Shown here: positions 1-12,443 of the stretch, one piece after another
How the letters are laid out: the number at the start of each line of letters is the position of its first letter
Position numbering within the stretch: position 1 is the first letter of the stretch
Assembly: GCF_902459465.1 (NCBI RefSeq)
Contig: NC_047071.1
Coordinates: 11,180,385-11,244,384, forward strand
DNA from: Asterias rubens
Taxonomy: Eukaryota; Echinodermata; Asteroidea; Forcipulatida; Asteriidae
Direction of reading: 5' to 3'
Length of the DNA: 64,000 bases
Translations under genes and position numbers: made by a program
Notes under the pieces: generated by a model
Told to the model about the DNA's origin: nothing
Seen by the model: only the letters and a program-made list of their open reading frames with translations
Databases searched by the model: none

Positions 1-172
1 GTTTGCTCACGAGTTCATCGGACTTCGGTACACAACACCGAGGCCAGCGCAAACATTTTGGTTAGTTTTGGCTGAAATTTAAGTTCGGATTTTGTCAATC
101 GGATGACCTTTAAAGAATGCCAGACAAATCAAATAATTTGTTCACCTTTGCCATCGCACCGCTTGTGTTAGT

Positions 173-544
173 TTAAAGCCTTTGGACCCTTTCGGTTCAG
201 AAAAAAAAAAAAGTTCGCAGATTTTCAAATAACTGACAGGGTTTACAAAAGGCAATGGTGAAAGACTTCTCTTGAAATATTATTCCATGAAATGCTTTAC
301 TTTTTGAGAAAACAGCAAAACAATATAAATTCTCGTTAACGAGAATTACGGATTTATTTTAAACACATGTCATGACACGACGAAACGCGCGGAAACAAGG
401 GTGGGATTTTCTATTGTTTTCTCCCGACTCCGATGACCGAATGAGCCTAAATTTTCACAGGTTTGTTATTTGATATAGAAGTTGTGGTACACAAAGTGTG
501 GGCCTTGGACAACACTGTTTACCGAAAGGGTCCAATGGCTTTAA
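173..544 (+). mobile_element. MITE-B copy 1, TTAA-flanked non-autonomous DNA transposon
   Basis: About 372 bp, bounded by TTAA on both sides. Inverted ends read AGCCTTTGGACCCTTTCGG at left and the complement of CCGAAAGGGTCCAATGGCT at right. It carries an internal short palindrome (CTCGTTAACGAG). No coding capacity. Other copies are at 31206, 55277 and 60702. TTAA target sites are typical of piggyBac-like and Kolobok-like transposons; the superfamily is not decided. Confidence 0.85.
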
Positions 545-1439
545 GTCTTTACGTCAAAACTACCACGCAAGTCCTGGAATTTAGCAATCACTGTTTGATC
601 AACTAATCATTCCATATAGAACAATATTTTGTAAAATCATCTATCGAGACAATTGGTGTTTTTAAATCCCCTGCCGCCTGTCGCCTTCTTTATTATGGTT
701 AAACACACCTGATGTGTGATAAGAAAGAATTGTTGAAATTCCGGGGGAATCCTGTGGTTTGTGATAAACCAAAAGAGTGACAGACTGTGACCAAGAGAAT
801 GAAGTATGACTCAACCCACTTTATGAAATACAATCCCAAACAAATAAATCACTAAGTGCAAGCGGGTGTTAAAATAGCCGTCGGATGTACACCCCCATTG
901 GCCGTGGGTGAACCTCGTCTTGTAGATAGGTACCACACACTGTACATGCAGCACGTGTACATTTTTGACATTACATACCCATTGTGTTGTATACCCGCTC
1001 CTATAGTTTTTTGTGTGTTGTACACTATAAGTTCTGTGTTTGCACTGTACACCGTTTTGTAAACATCCAAAATGATTCCAAGCTTTGGTATGCAACGCAC
1101 ACATAACAGTGCATTTATTATCAAATAAAGAAGTATGATTAAAGTGAAGGTATAGGCTATTAAGCGTTTGGTAAACGCTTTTAAAATTAATGACAGTATT
1201 TGTATCAGTTGTATTTATTCCCCAAATTTTAATCTTAAAACGTGTGTTACTGTTAGAGATTATTCTTCCTGCATGGACATGATAAATATTATTCGCTTCG
1301 GAATTTTGACGATATATAAAAACGCGAGCAAAACTGGATGAAATTAAACGAAACTATGGTTTTATTGTATACATCTAACATTAGTTTACATGGTTAAAAC
1401 AATCGAGCGGATCCAACAACCAAATCAGTGTACTTTGCC
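545..1439. other. AT-rich intergenic DNA, no gene seen
   Basis: Both strands hold only short overlapping frames (811-1124) with no recognisable domain or splice structure. No clear repeat boundary was found. Confidence 0.5.
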
Positions 1440-1809
1440 TTTAGAGATGCTATGTCAGATTTTTGCCGATTTGACCCAAACATTTTGATATATAGGTATT
1501 TTGATAAGGGTCGAGAAAGTTACAAGCTTTCATTTGAGCCATTGCTCGAAAAAGTCCGCCAATTATTAGTAGCAGTGAAATAAAGTGCTCAAAATTAGTT
1601 TTTGTCGGGATCCCGACAATATATCACGTGACCAATTATTATGTGTTTTATAAGAAACGTTTTAAATTTTTGTCATGGTTCCTGACCATTAAAAGTAAAA
1701 GTTAATTTTTTTTTCGTTAGAGCGGGTGATACTCTTTGAAATACCATTCACTCAAAAAAGTCTGTTTTTTTTATGTTTGGGGCCAAAAATCTGACATAGC
1801 ATCTTTAAA
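1440..1809. mobile_element. Foldback MITE with a central 18-bp palindrome
   Basis: Terminal inverted repeats of about 26 bp: TTTAGAGATGCTATGTCAG begins at 1440 and its near-complement CTGACATAGCATCTTTAAA ends at 1809. The interior holds a perfect palindrome at 1602-1619 built on GTCGGGATCCCGAC. No ORF of note. Confidence 0.75.
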
Positions 1810-2220
1810 CTAGCCTGCCCGATGTGCGTTGTGCCTGTATAGTTATGAACGCCATCTGGCAGGGATAAAAACAATTAACAATATTAATTACTTCATCGGC
1901 CTTTTTACTGACTAGTTTTATTATGAATTCCTTGTCCTTTTGTTCTCGGAAATGTTTACAGAGTGAACAATCAGCACTTATCAGTGAAAAAAGTACATGT
2001 GTAAACAATACAGGTTCATATTCAATAGTCATAACAGTAGACGATACAATACATCATTGTTTTGATGACGACACTGATTAAAAGTACCATTGTGAGAAAA
2101 AAAAGTCAATAAAATCAAACATTTCTTTTTTTTAAGTGAATGCACCAAAGTGGATTTCTCACAGAGCCAGGCATGTTACACATATCTCATAAAAATGTTT
2201 TGGTGAGTTCGGCTTTGTTC

Positions 2221-2545
2221 AAAACTGGACGCTGTTGGTAACTATACTCATTGTTATCATAAAAACTAGTCTGACTATAGAGGAATGGGGAGCTGTTGAT
2301 AGTGTAAAACATTGCGAGAAATTACTTTGTAGTTTTTGAGAACGAGGTAATTTCTTACTCCAAATTAAAACCTCAGGCCTAAACTTCTGAAGCAGCTTTT
2401 AGGCATCTGGAAGCACACAATTTGTTTACGATGTTTTTTTCTTTTGCAACTTCGATGATCAATTGAGTCAATTTTTTTCACAGATTTGTTTTGGTATGCA
2501 TATTATGTTGGGATACGCAAGAATACTGGTCTTTGACAACGAACA
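2221..2545 (-). mobile_element. Degraded MITE-A copy
   Basis: Matches the MITE-A order in reverse orientation (GGGGAGCTGTTGATAGT, then GCACACAA, then GCAACTTCGATGA, then CTGGTCTTTGACAA) with many substitutions and lost ends. It is one of the oldest-looking copies. Confidence 0.7.
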
Positions 2546-4280
2546 AAGGTTTCCAGTGCATTTACAAAAATCTACGGTATTCATCAGCAACACCACAGTA
2601 ATTCCCTTTCGGCTATTTTTAGAGTATTTGAAACATGGCTACCGTATGTATGCAGTAATGTGTGGCTGCTGATCAAACCAGCAGATGGAGAGGCGCCAAA
2701 GTTACTGGGGGAATACAAAAGAGAACAATATAGAATCAATTGGAGATGCAGTCACTGCTGCATCACTGTTGTGCAAAGCATAATCGACATTGACACACGT
2801 ACAACCATGTTACAACTGGCATGAGGTTTGAAACAAATTTCAGGGGACGAAGGAAAGCGGCAGGGGGTGCGTCAAGTTCAATGACATTACCTCAATTTGA
2901 TGACCAAAGATGGTGATATTAATCTCAGAATTGCTGAGTAGTCTACAGTTTTCCCGGGTGTTAAATTGACCCGGGTCATCACAGTCAACGAAAGGCAGTA
3001 CCAGTATGGTACAAAATAGTCTTTAAATACTTGATTTTAGTTAGAACACGAATTTCACAAGAACGCAGTCTTATGATCACCCCGCCCCCAATTATTAAAG
3101 GTTGTGCTGTAACATTAAAGAGAGTATGCAGTATTGTGTTCACATTCCTATCAAAATTGAAAATTCAAAGATGGTGGAAAGGGAATTCAAAGTACAGCAT
3201 TAGCCTACTACATGGCTGGGGAGGATTGACCATTGGAACAGCTTTGAAAGTTACAAAGTGGTGCAATGCACTATTTTGAATAGGCATATCTGCGCTATAG
3301 AGTCGATCGGGACGGGTTGGCTACACAGTAGCATCGTCCTTCGGGGAATGCTCCCCCAGTCGACATGACAGCTGATGCCAAATGAGATCATAATTGACTC
3401 ATCATTCTGCAATGGTTTATTCAATGATGATGATGTGCATCTTAATCAATGAGTCATTCATATCAGCGTCTTCCCTATCGTCATCCAGGCTCACTCCTCC
3501 ATGCACCCAAGACGATACCATTTGATTTGACTCAAGGAAATGTCAATTCGTTCGTGTTACAATGTAAGAAGTGCCGAATGATATAATGATAAAATATGCC
3601 CCCTCCCCCTTACTCACTCCCTCCGGCCAAAGATCTCCAGTGTGTGGATAATGTCTTTATATAAAGAGACAACAAATAATGGTTAAATAAAGGGCGTAAA
3701 CTCTACCTGAGGAGGAGGGGGGAAATTCCTATGAAACATTCGTACTATTTTAAGTATGCAGTGGACGCCAACCCTTACAAATACAAAAAGTAATGTGTAA
3801 TGTACTTCTTAAATTAAGGTGCCACCTTTCTTTGGGCCATTGAAGGAAATGTGCATTATTTCCCCTCAAATTTAAGAGAATGTGGATTCAGAATATTTTA
3901 AGGAATATTATGGCCTATGCATCTTTCATTGTTATAAGAAGCTCCGAGCTTTAATTTTTTTTTCTCGTAACCGAATCATTTGACCTTTCATCAGGAGTTG
4001 GTGGTATGGTCATTGTACAGACTTCACTGCTGGTTCAAGACTTGTGAAATGCATGTTTTTAATCGAGAGAGAGAAACACGACTGAATGTGTATGTGTTTT
4101 CTGTCTCCTGTCCGGTGACCGATTTTGAAAAAGAAACCAGAACAATATAATCACAGAGACAGAAATAGGAAATTGCCAAGGACACAGACCTTTGTACAGA
4201 TTTTCCCCACAGTTTTTGTTAGCGTCGAACCTAGAAATTAATTAGATGCACAGCAGTCAATGCTGAACATGGTTACGTAC
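2546..4280. other. Intergenic DNA without recognisable gene
   Basis: Contains short open frames (3031-3279) without family resemblance, a C-rich patch near 3600, and otherwise unique-looking sequence. Nothing supports a gene. Confidence 0.5.
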
Positions 4281-4395
4281 CCAATTCCATAGAGCTGCTC
4301 GAGCACAATATGCTTACAAGAATAAGGTTACCAACCAAGTTATTGTGACTGGTATCCTGCTCATTTTCTGCTTAAGCAGCTCTATGAAACTGGGC
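4281..4395. mobile_element. Short MITE-E derivative
   Basis: Inverted ends CCAATTCCATAGAGCTGCT and AGCAGCTCTATGAAACTGGG enclose about 75 bp. It shares its termini with the fuller copies at 6295 and 60457, so it is an internally deleted or diverged member. Confidence 0.65.
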
Positions 4396-4625
4396 ACGAG
4401 CAACCTTTGTTTGCAACGGCTGATTTTTTAGTTCTTTTTTATTTCTTCTTATCAACAGTTTATGGCAATGGAATCACCAATGTTACGTTTCCCTCTATCA
4501 TACAAATTGCGCATGCAGGAAGTCCGGGGTCTGTGGCTCTTTTGCAAACTTGCAATGCAGGTTCCCGTTCTCTTTATTGAGCAAAACCCTTTCCTTCTGA
4601 TTAGAACTATAACACGTCAATTTGT

Positions 4626-4670
4626 TGTGTTTTCGTTTGTTCGTTTGTTTGTTTGTTTGTTTGTTTGTTT
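4626..4670 (+). repeat. (GTTT)n microsatellite
   Basis: About ten tandem GTTT units with one GTTC interruption, in intergenic DNA. Confidence 0.9.
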
Positions 4671-4890
4671 CCGACAACAGCTGAGTACAATAGCTGTGGT
4701 CACAGTGTGCTTATTTTGGGGGTGTAATTGGAAATAAGTGTTTATTTTTAGTTAGCGCGAACCCACGGATTGTTGTGTAACCACTTTGCCGGGGTGTGTT
4801 TTCTTTTCTCAACCTTGGTGCAATCCTCTTGGATTGACTCATACTCTCATACTTGACCCCTGGCCGGGCAGCGGCTAATTGTTTTTGTAT

Positions 4891-5097
4891 ACACCGCAGC
4901 GAGGGCTTGAGATGAGTCTAAGTTATTAAAAAAGCCATTATGATGCACATGGAAGATTATTTCAAAAAGCGAAAGGAAGCCCGAATTATGTACTAATGCA
5001 CACCTCCCCATCGGATGATGGAACAAAGCGTTGCAACGTAGTCTTCTACTCCAGACAGGAATTGGCAGTTTAGTTACAAGACCCCTCGCTGCGGTGT
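4891..5097. repeat. Inverted repeat with perfect 15-bp arms
   Basis: ACACCGCAGCGAGGG at 4891-4905 is exactly complementary to CCCTCGCTGCGGTGT at 5083-5097. GGCCGGGCAG also recurs on both outer sides, but as a direct repeat. It may be a degraded foldback element. Confidence 0.55.
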
Positions 5098-5640
5098 AAA
5101 AGAAATACTGCGCGGCCGGGCAGATGTTGACTGGGTTTGTTTGGGTCCTCGATCGGGATGTTTTTACCGTGAATCACCGCCGCCGCACAGACGTTGACCA
5201 CACATCCAGCCCAAGCAGTGGACCCATGGTCAGCCAGCTGTCAAAGTTCTGCGGGAAAAACCGCAAGCAAAAACAAAACAATGCAAAGCCTTTTTAATCG
5301 AGTCGAGCTCAGTTTACTAATGTACTATTTACGGGTATAATAATATATTAATATTGAACAGTGATGTTATGAAAAAAACACAAAAAACTACAACAGTTAA
5401 ACGATTAATAATAATTAGAAGAGCGCACTTAATTCAATAACGGGAGCAATAAACTATTATAGGTTGTTGCTCCATGATTCAGTCAGGTTGATTAATAATC
5501 GTCCAACACATAAACACACAGCTGTGTTTCTGGGATTTGCAGGGGGCGGGGTGGCATTAAGTAGGCCTAATCATTTTTTGTTTTACAAAATAATATAAAT
5601 CTCCGGTTTGAAATAATATCCCGACGGCGAAGACGGAACA

Positions 5641-5680
5641 GGGTGGGGGGGGGGTGGGGGGGTGGGGGGGGGGGGGGGGG
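5641..5680 (+). repeat. G-rich homopolymer tract
   Basis: Forty bases made almost only of G with a few T interruptions; a candidate G-quadruplex and a site of likely assembly length error. Confidence 0.9.
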
Positions 5681-6294
5681 CTATTCAATGTATAAGTTGT
5701 TAACACTCACAAAATACGTGATAAGCCTTTGGTGGTGTGGGCAAGTTAATACCATTTTCATGGCTTAACGCGCCTCTAATTTTGACAACACAACCCTCAA
5801 GTTAAGCCAATCCACATAACTTTAAAACCAAAAGGTGCGGACGGAGACTGACCATTGGAACTTATTGGTTTTAGTACCGGGAACCATAGAAACACAACCC
5901 CATAATTATCTGAAAACTGAAAAATCCAACCGCAAACTGGACCATCGCAAAGGCCTGACTTGGCTATAAATATGCCACCACGTCATTCAACAGATATTCC
6001 CGTCAGCCCATGTTCGGTAAAAATGTTGCAGATAAATTATTTTCACTTGAGCTCGGAGTGATAAATTCTCCAGGGGTGGAACTCTTTGAGTGATTTATGA
6101 ATTGGTATTAAAATGATTTAACGTTCGGATTGAATGCAGTTCCCTTATAAGTTACTCAAAATAATTATTTGAGAAATAATAACGAGCAATTGTCGTGAGT
6201 GCTGTTGATCACGGCTCTGAAACTAGAGGACGAACTAGTGACATGAACTAAGTTGTTTAGCTTAAGTCTGACTGGGACTATCAATGGGCTAGCT

Positions 6295-6536
6295 GGGCCC
6301 AATTTCATAAGCACAAAAAATTGCTTAACATCAAATTGTTGCCTTTTGATAAAAACACTTTACCAAACAATTTCCACAGGATTTTCAGGATAAGCAAACA
6401 ATAGCTGAACGCAAATAAGTGATCTTGCATATATGCAAGAAATGGAAATTTGGTTGGTAATCCAGTTTTTTTTCAAGGAAGAAATTTCATGCTTAGCAAA
6501 CTTTCGTGCGTAGCAGCTCTATGAAATATTGGGCCC
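6295..6536. mobile_element. MITE-E, palindromic element with GGGCCC ends
   Basis: Inverted ends GGGCCCAATTTCATAAGCAC and the complement of AGCTCTATGAAATATTGGGC bound about 240 bp. The interior contains GATTTTCAGGATAAGCAAACA, also present in the copy at 60457-60698. Confidence 0.8.
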
Positions 6537-6766
6537 CGTGGTAAGTGCAGTTGAATGGCCCCAACACGCCTATTATGAGTCATGTGCCCTGCCGATGAGG
6601 GCGCGCGCAATCCACAACTCTCCAACCTTGTTTAACACAACATCTCGCCCATTGCTTTTCGATCGTACCCGCAATAGTCTAAGCAGTTGATTGCACGAAA
6701 AACCCGTTCGCCGCATACAGCCCACTGCACAAGCAATTGCCCTGGGTATGATCTTGTATTTCTAAA
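6537..6766 (+). promoter_or_regulatory. Probable UTP15 promoter and 5' UTR
   Basis: Sequence just upstream of the UTP15 start is more GC-rich than its surroundings (GGGCGCGCGC near 6600) and lies between a MITE-E copy and the start codon. No TATA box is evident. Assignment is from position only. Confidence 0.4.
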
Positions 6767-9700
6767 ATGGCTTCCGACTACAAGAAAACAGTGATCAAAA
6801 CTTTCCCACGTGGAGACGCTGAGGTTACCAAAGAAACACAGTACTGGAAGAATTTTGAGGTTGGTATAAATGCGAATATAGGCATATTAGTTCGGTTTAC
6901 TTTGCTACTGTAGGGTCCTCAATACTCAAGATCGTGTGTGTCTACGAACGTGCGTTCTGCGTCGGCAAGTTCTCGAGTCGAGTGTGTGCACAACGTCCAC
7001 TGCACCCACCACTGGCACCACCACGCTGGAATCCATTGGAATCCGCACTGCATCCATTGGGTCCTACTAAAAGCCGACAACTCGCCGACAACGCCGACAA
7101 CAAGTCCAGAGCGCCGACAACTCGCCGCCAACAAGTTTTAATTACCTCGAAAATTGCCAATATACCATAGATGTATTAGAACTATATGTGTTCTGTAATA
7201 TAAACATAAATTTAATGGAAAAACTTCACGAAAAGTGTGAATTTTTAACCAGAAAAAAAACTGAACGTTCACGGAAAACGGTCGGACGCCATCTTGGCTT
7301 AAAATCGTGTTCGGACCAGCCCATTATGATGCGGGTGAGTCAGACTTAGCAATAGAGGGCGGGCGTCATGCACTGTGCACACTGCAGTGAAGGTCTTCAC
7401 ATGAAGCCCGCCCTCTGTTGTTGACAAGTGCTAAATCTACCCGTATCATAATGGTCTGGTCCAAACACGGTTTTTAAGCCAAGATGGCGTCCGACCGCTT
7501 TTCGTGCAAGTGAAGTTTTTTTCTGGTTAAAAATTCACACTTTTTGTGAAGTTTTTCCATTAACTTTATGTTTATATTACAGAACACATCTATATAGTTC
7601 TAATACATCTATGGTTTATTGGCCATTTTTGAGGTAATTAAAACTTGTTGGCGGCGAGTTGTCGGCGTTGTCGGCGAGTTGTCGGCTTTTAGTAGGACCG
7701 CATCCATTCCATGAAATGGACTGGAGTGGTTGGTGGACGGAGTTCGGACAACTCGTCCGTCGGATCAGCAACTCGAAAGACAGTTAGACCATGGGTTCCT
7801 TCCTCCATGTGATGGTCAGACAAATCGTCATTATTATAAATATTAAATTTATTGACAAGTCGCCAGTGTGGGGGTGAGACACACCAACCGGGCAGGTAGG
7901 TACGTGGCTGCAGAGCCAAGACAACCGAGACTCGATTAGTGAATAAACGGCTGATCTCCTTCGTCAGTCATCACTCATTGATCAGGTTATGTCAGTCGTT
8001 ACTGTAATGTTTACATAAACTGATTTCATTCGAATGACAAATCATTTTCTTGGCATAAGGGTGAATTCTGGTACTTACGTAGACCCAGTAACTGGGGCGC
8101 TGTACTCCTTTTTTCCCCGAAATCTTGTCCTTATCAGTCATACTACCGCCCCAGCCAAAGCCATGCTACGTTTTAAGATTTCGTTTTTAAAATTTCGAAA
8201 AAAAGGAGTATAGCGTCCCAGATACTGCGTCTACTACTTACGGTTGGTTACATTACAACAAAGTCACAACGAAAGTAGGCCTACACTTAAATTATTTTCC
8301 ATCATATTAAAAATACGTAATTGTACTCAGCCTGATTGTAACTTGTTTCTTTTTGTCTTCTTCAAGTTTCCAGTAACAGTTAAAGAGTTTGGTGCAATTT
8401 CTAGTATTGATTTTAACCCAAAGAAGCCACATCAGTTTGCCGTCACAAGCTCTACTAGGGTAAGTAGCCACAGTTGAAACTTCTTTATGTGGAGGAGGTG
8501 TCTGATCAATTTCCCTGTATACATGTACATGTATATTTTTGTCAAGTCATTATTAATTATCTTTCGTTAACTTAAAGGGTCTATGTAACTTTTGTAGGAC
8601 TTTTTGTCCACACAATGTCCACAGATTATGAACTTACACAGTTCGAAGATAATGGTAGTAGAAAGCTTCCTTGAAAATATTACGTGCTGAGGTGCTGTAG
8701 TTTTTAGGAAATGAGTAAAATAATGTCATGAAAATAATTTTGGTCTCATGAGACGAAAATTATTTTAATCATTTACAAACGTATTTTCATGACATTGTTT
8801 TACTCATTTCTCAAAAACTACAGTCCCTCAGTAAGTAATATTTGAAGGGAAGCTTTCCACTATCATTATCTTCAAACCCTGTAAGTTAAATGTAAATCTA
8901 TGGACATTTTGAAAAGGTACCCAAATCCTTAAAAGACAGTGGACACAGGCGTGTCTCAACATAGGCATAAAACAACAAACCTGTGATAATTTGAGCTGGA
9001 TTGGTCGTCGGATTTGCGAGATGTTAGTATGAAAGAAAAAAACACCCTTGTCACACGAAGTTGTGTGCTTTCAGATGCTTGATTTCGAGACCTCAAATTC
9101 TAAACTTGAGGTCTCGAAATCAAATTCGTGGAAAATTGCTTCTTTCTCGAAAACTACGTCACTTCAGAGGGAGCCGTTTCTCACAATGTTTTACACTATC
9201 GACCTCTCCCCATTACTCATTACCAAGTGAGGTTTTTTTGCTGATATTTATTTGGAGTAAATTCCAATAGTGTCCACTGCCTTTAAGTGTTTCATTAATT
9301 CATAAAGTATTTTTGTTCTGATTATTATTATTTTTTTTCTTCTAAAGGCACCCCAATACAAACCCAGCACTGTAGAAACCTTATCTTATTAGGGTTGTGC
9401 CTCAATTGTCTTATGCATTCAGCTATGTACTGTTCATGGTGGAAATAAATGTCAATAATATCAAATTGAATTGTTGAACCTAGGTGCAAATATTTAACCC
9501 CGAGACAAACCAAGTCGACAGGGCCATCTCAAGATTTCAAGATGTTGCGTACAGCGGAACGTACCGGAGCGATGGTAAGCTCATGGTCGCCGGTGGAGAG
9601 GAGCGCTACATAAGACTGTTTGACCTCAACAGTCGAGCGATTCTGAGAATATTCAAAGGTCACGATGGGTAAGTAACCTCGGGTCCTCATTTTAATAAAG

Positions 9701-12397
9701 AGACTCAGAATGTTTTTTTAAAGCTAGTAGATTAGTAACCCAGAAAAGGTTTGGTGTCGTGTGACCATTTATATTTAAAGACACCGGACACTATTGGTAA
9801 TTGTCAAAGACTAGTCTTCACAGTTGGTGTATCTCAACATAATATGCATAAAATAACAAACCTGTGAAAATTTTAGCTCAATCGATCGTCGAAGTTGCGA
9901 GATAATAATGAACGAAAAAACACCATTGTCACACGCTGATGCTTGATTTTGAGACCTCAAATTCTAAACTTGAGGTCCTGAAACCAAATTCGTGGAAAAT
10001 TACTTCTTTCTCCAAATCTACATCACTTTAGAGGGAGCTGTTTCTCACAATTGTTGGTACTATCAACCTCTCCCCATGACTCGTAACCAAGAAAGGTTTT
10101 ATGATGATAACTATTTTGAGTAATTACCAGTAGTGTACACTGCCTTTAAGACGCGGAAGATTGCAGGTAACACCTTTATTGTCCAGTAATTCATACCTTT
10201 CATACTGACCATCCTTTGTCCTCACAAGCTTGTATGCTTCATTTTTGAAAGGGCAAGGGTACTAAAGCAATTTTTCCTCGGTACAGGGCACCCTACGAGA
10301 AAATGGTACATTTCTACTAAAGCATTTCAAGAGCACCAAGGCAATGACCAGGCGGCATGGAGGCAATCGCCTTCGTTGCCTCCATGAAATATTAGCCCTG
10401 TCCACACCACTTTACTCTCATTGGTTCCAACCACCCCACTGTTTGTAGATGAATAACTTTTATTGTGTATAATTTTCCTGTTTTTGTTTCTTCTTGATAC
10501 CTTTCCTTAATCCCATGCTCATCTTTCTGCTGTTATGGTTATATGGTTATGATTGTACTTGTTAATATGCCTCTGACGAAGGCCCATTTCCCCAACTAAT
10601 TTTATATAATATTAATTTTTTAGATTAGGACAAATTCACAAATTCATAACGAAACCAATTAGGAGGGCCTGCACAGAAGGGCTTTTCAAACCAAAGAAAA
10701 ACATTCTGAGGATCTTACTTCAATTCAACACGCTTTGGCCAAACTTCCAAAGTTTGATTCATATACGTACTGTAATAAATGCTTCACAAATCCTGAGGAG
10801 AACTACACCGGGAGCGAAATTGCCACAAGCCCGCTAGCCTGGGACGACCAGATTTAACAGCTGGGCTACTGATTTTTCCAGTTTGATAGCCCGGCGGGCT
10901 AGTGGAAAAACAATGCAAAAATCATATCTCAAACAATAAAGAACTGTGCTATGGTGTATTGTAAAGTGTGTGCCGTGACGCAAGACGGAATGTGTTTTTT
11001 TGGGCTACCAAAATCTCATCAGTGCTACTAAAAATTCTTGATTACTAGCCCTGCTGACTACCATGAAAATACACTTAATTTCGACCCCTGTACACTCACC
11101 CACTAGAGAGCATCCTGCTTCAGCTTCCCTGCATGGAATATTCTCTCTAAATTTGATTTGTGTCTTCCTATTTTCCAGACCCGTACACGTTACCCGTTTC
11201 GGCACAGATAATTTTCACATCATGTCTTGCTCGGACGACAAATCTGTGCGATGCTGGGACATTCCGAGCGAGAAGGCTGTGAAGCAATACGATGAGCATA
11301 CCGATTATGTCCGCTGTGGTGTAGTCAGTGCTGCCAGCAAGGATATCTGGCTCACAGGTGAACTACTTGCCTTTCCTCTTTTCTATATTTCTTTCTTTTT
11401 AGTGTAATATTCATGATTGAAGATAGTCCCACTGCCAGACACACTGCGGCGAACCCCTTATACACTTGCGACAAGTCTGTACTGGGGTCTTTTACGTGTG
11501 TTGATAATTTTTATAACGGGACAGTTAGCTTTATATCCCATCCAAAGAGTGAAGCAAGTGTTAAGTGTCTTGCTACAATGTATAGGACACAAGTGTCATG
11601 ACCGAGATCCGAACCCACACTCTTCTGATCAGATAATAATATAATATCAAAGTCTTGTATAGGGCACGTATCTACCAAACAAGGTACTCAAGGCGTTGAG
11701 TGTATACAAACTTTCAGAAAGATATGTTATTGTAGTGATGAGTTCTGAGACCCAATTATTTAGCACCTTCTAAGGGTTTACAAGGTGCTACGGCGCATAA
11801 AGCAGCCACAGACAGGAACACCGGGCGAACTCCTTCTCTTTTCGATAAGTGCACTCGGTTCTTTTACATCATGCACAACACATGGGACCAACTGCCTTAC
11901 GTCCCATCGGAATGACAAAGCAATGGTTAAGTGTCTTGCTTAAGGACACAAGTGTCACGGCTGGGGATTCGAACCCACACTCTGCTGATCAGAAACACCA
12001 GAGTTTGAATACAGTGCTCTTATTCTGCTTGGCCACAACACTTCCTCTGAAGGCAAAGTATACTTTGGGTTTTTGGAATTGTTTGATTGTTTTAATCTTC
12101 TGTAAATGTACGTAGGTACACAATAAAACTAACATGTGAAAATATTGGTGGTCGTATTTTGGGGATATCGCCTAAATCCAGAGTGAATATGTCCATGCAG
12201 GAAGAGTAATCCCCAGCATTCAATTGACTGTCATTTATCTCTTTCTTATCGCAGGTTCCTATGACCACAAAGTGAAACTGTTTGACCTGAGGTCAAAGGC
12301 CAGCGTGATGACCTTAGACCACGGCCATCCCGTTGAGAGCGTGTTGATGTTCCCTGGAGGAGGAATGTTCCTGTCCTCAGGTAGGAAATCTATGGAA

Positions 12398-12443
<46 letters not shown>

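Noticed and set aside
6919..7170. Several overlapping 67-78 codon frames on both strands
   Set aside because: They start in UTP15 intron 1 and run into the Mutator-like arm with its ACAACTCGCC repeats.
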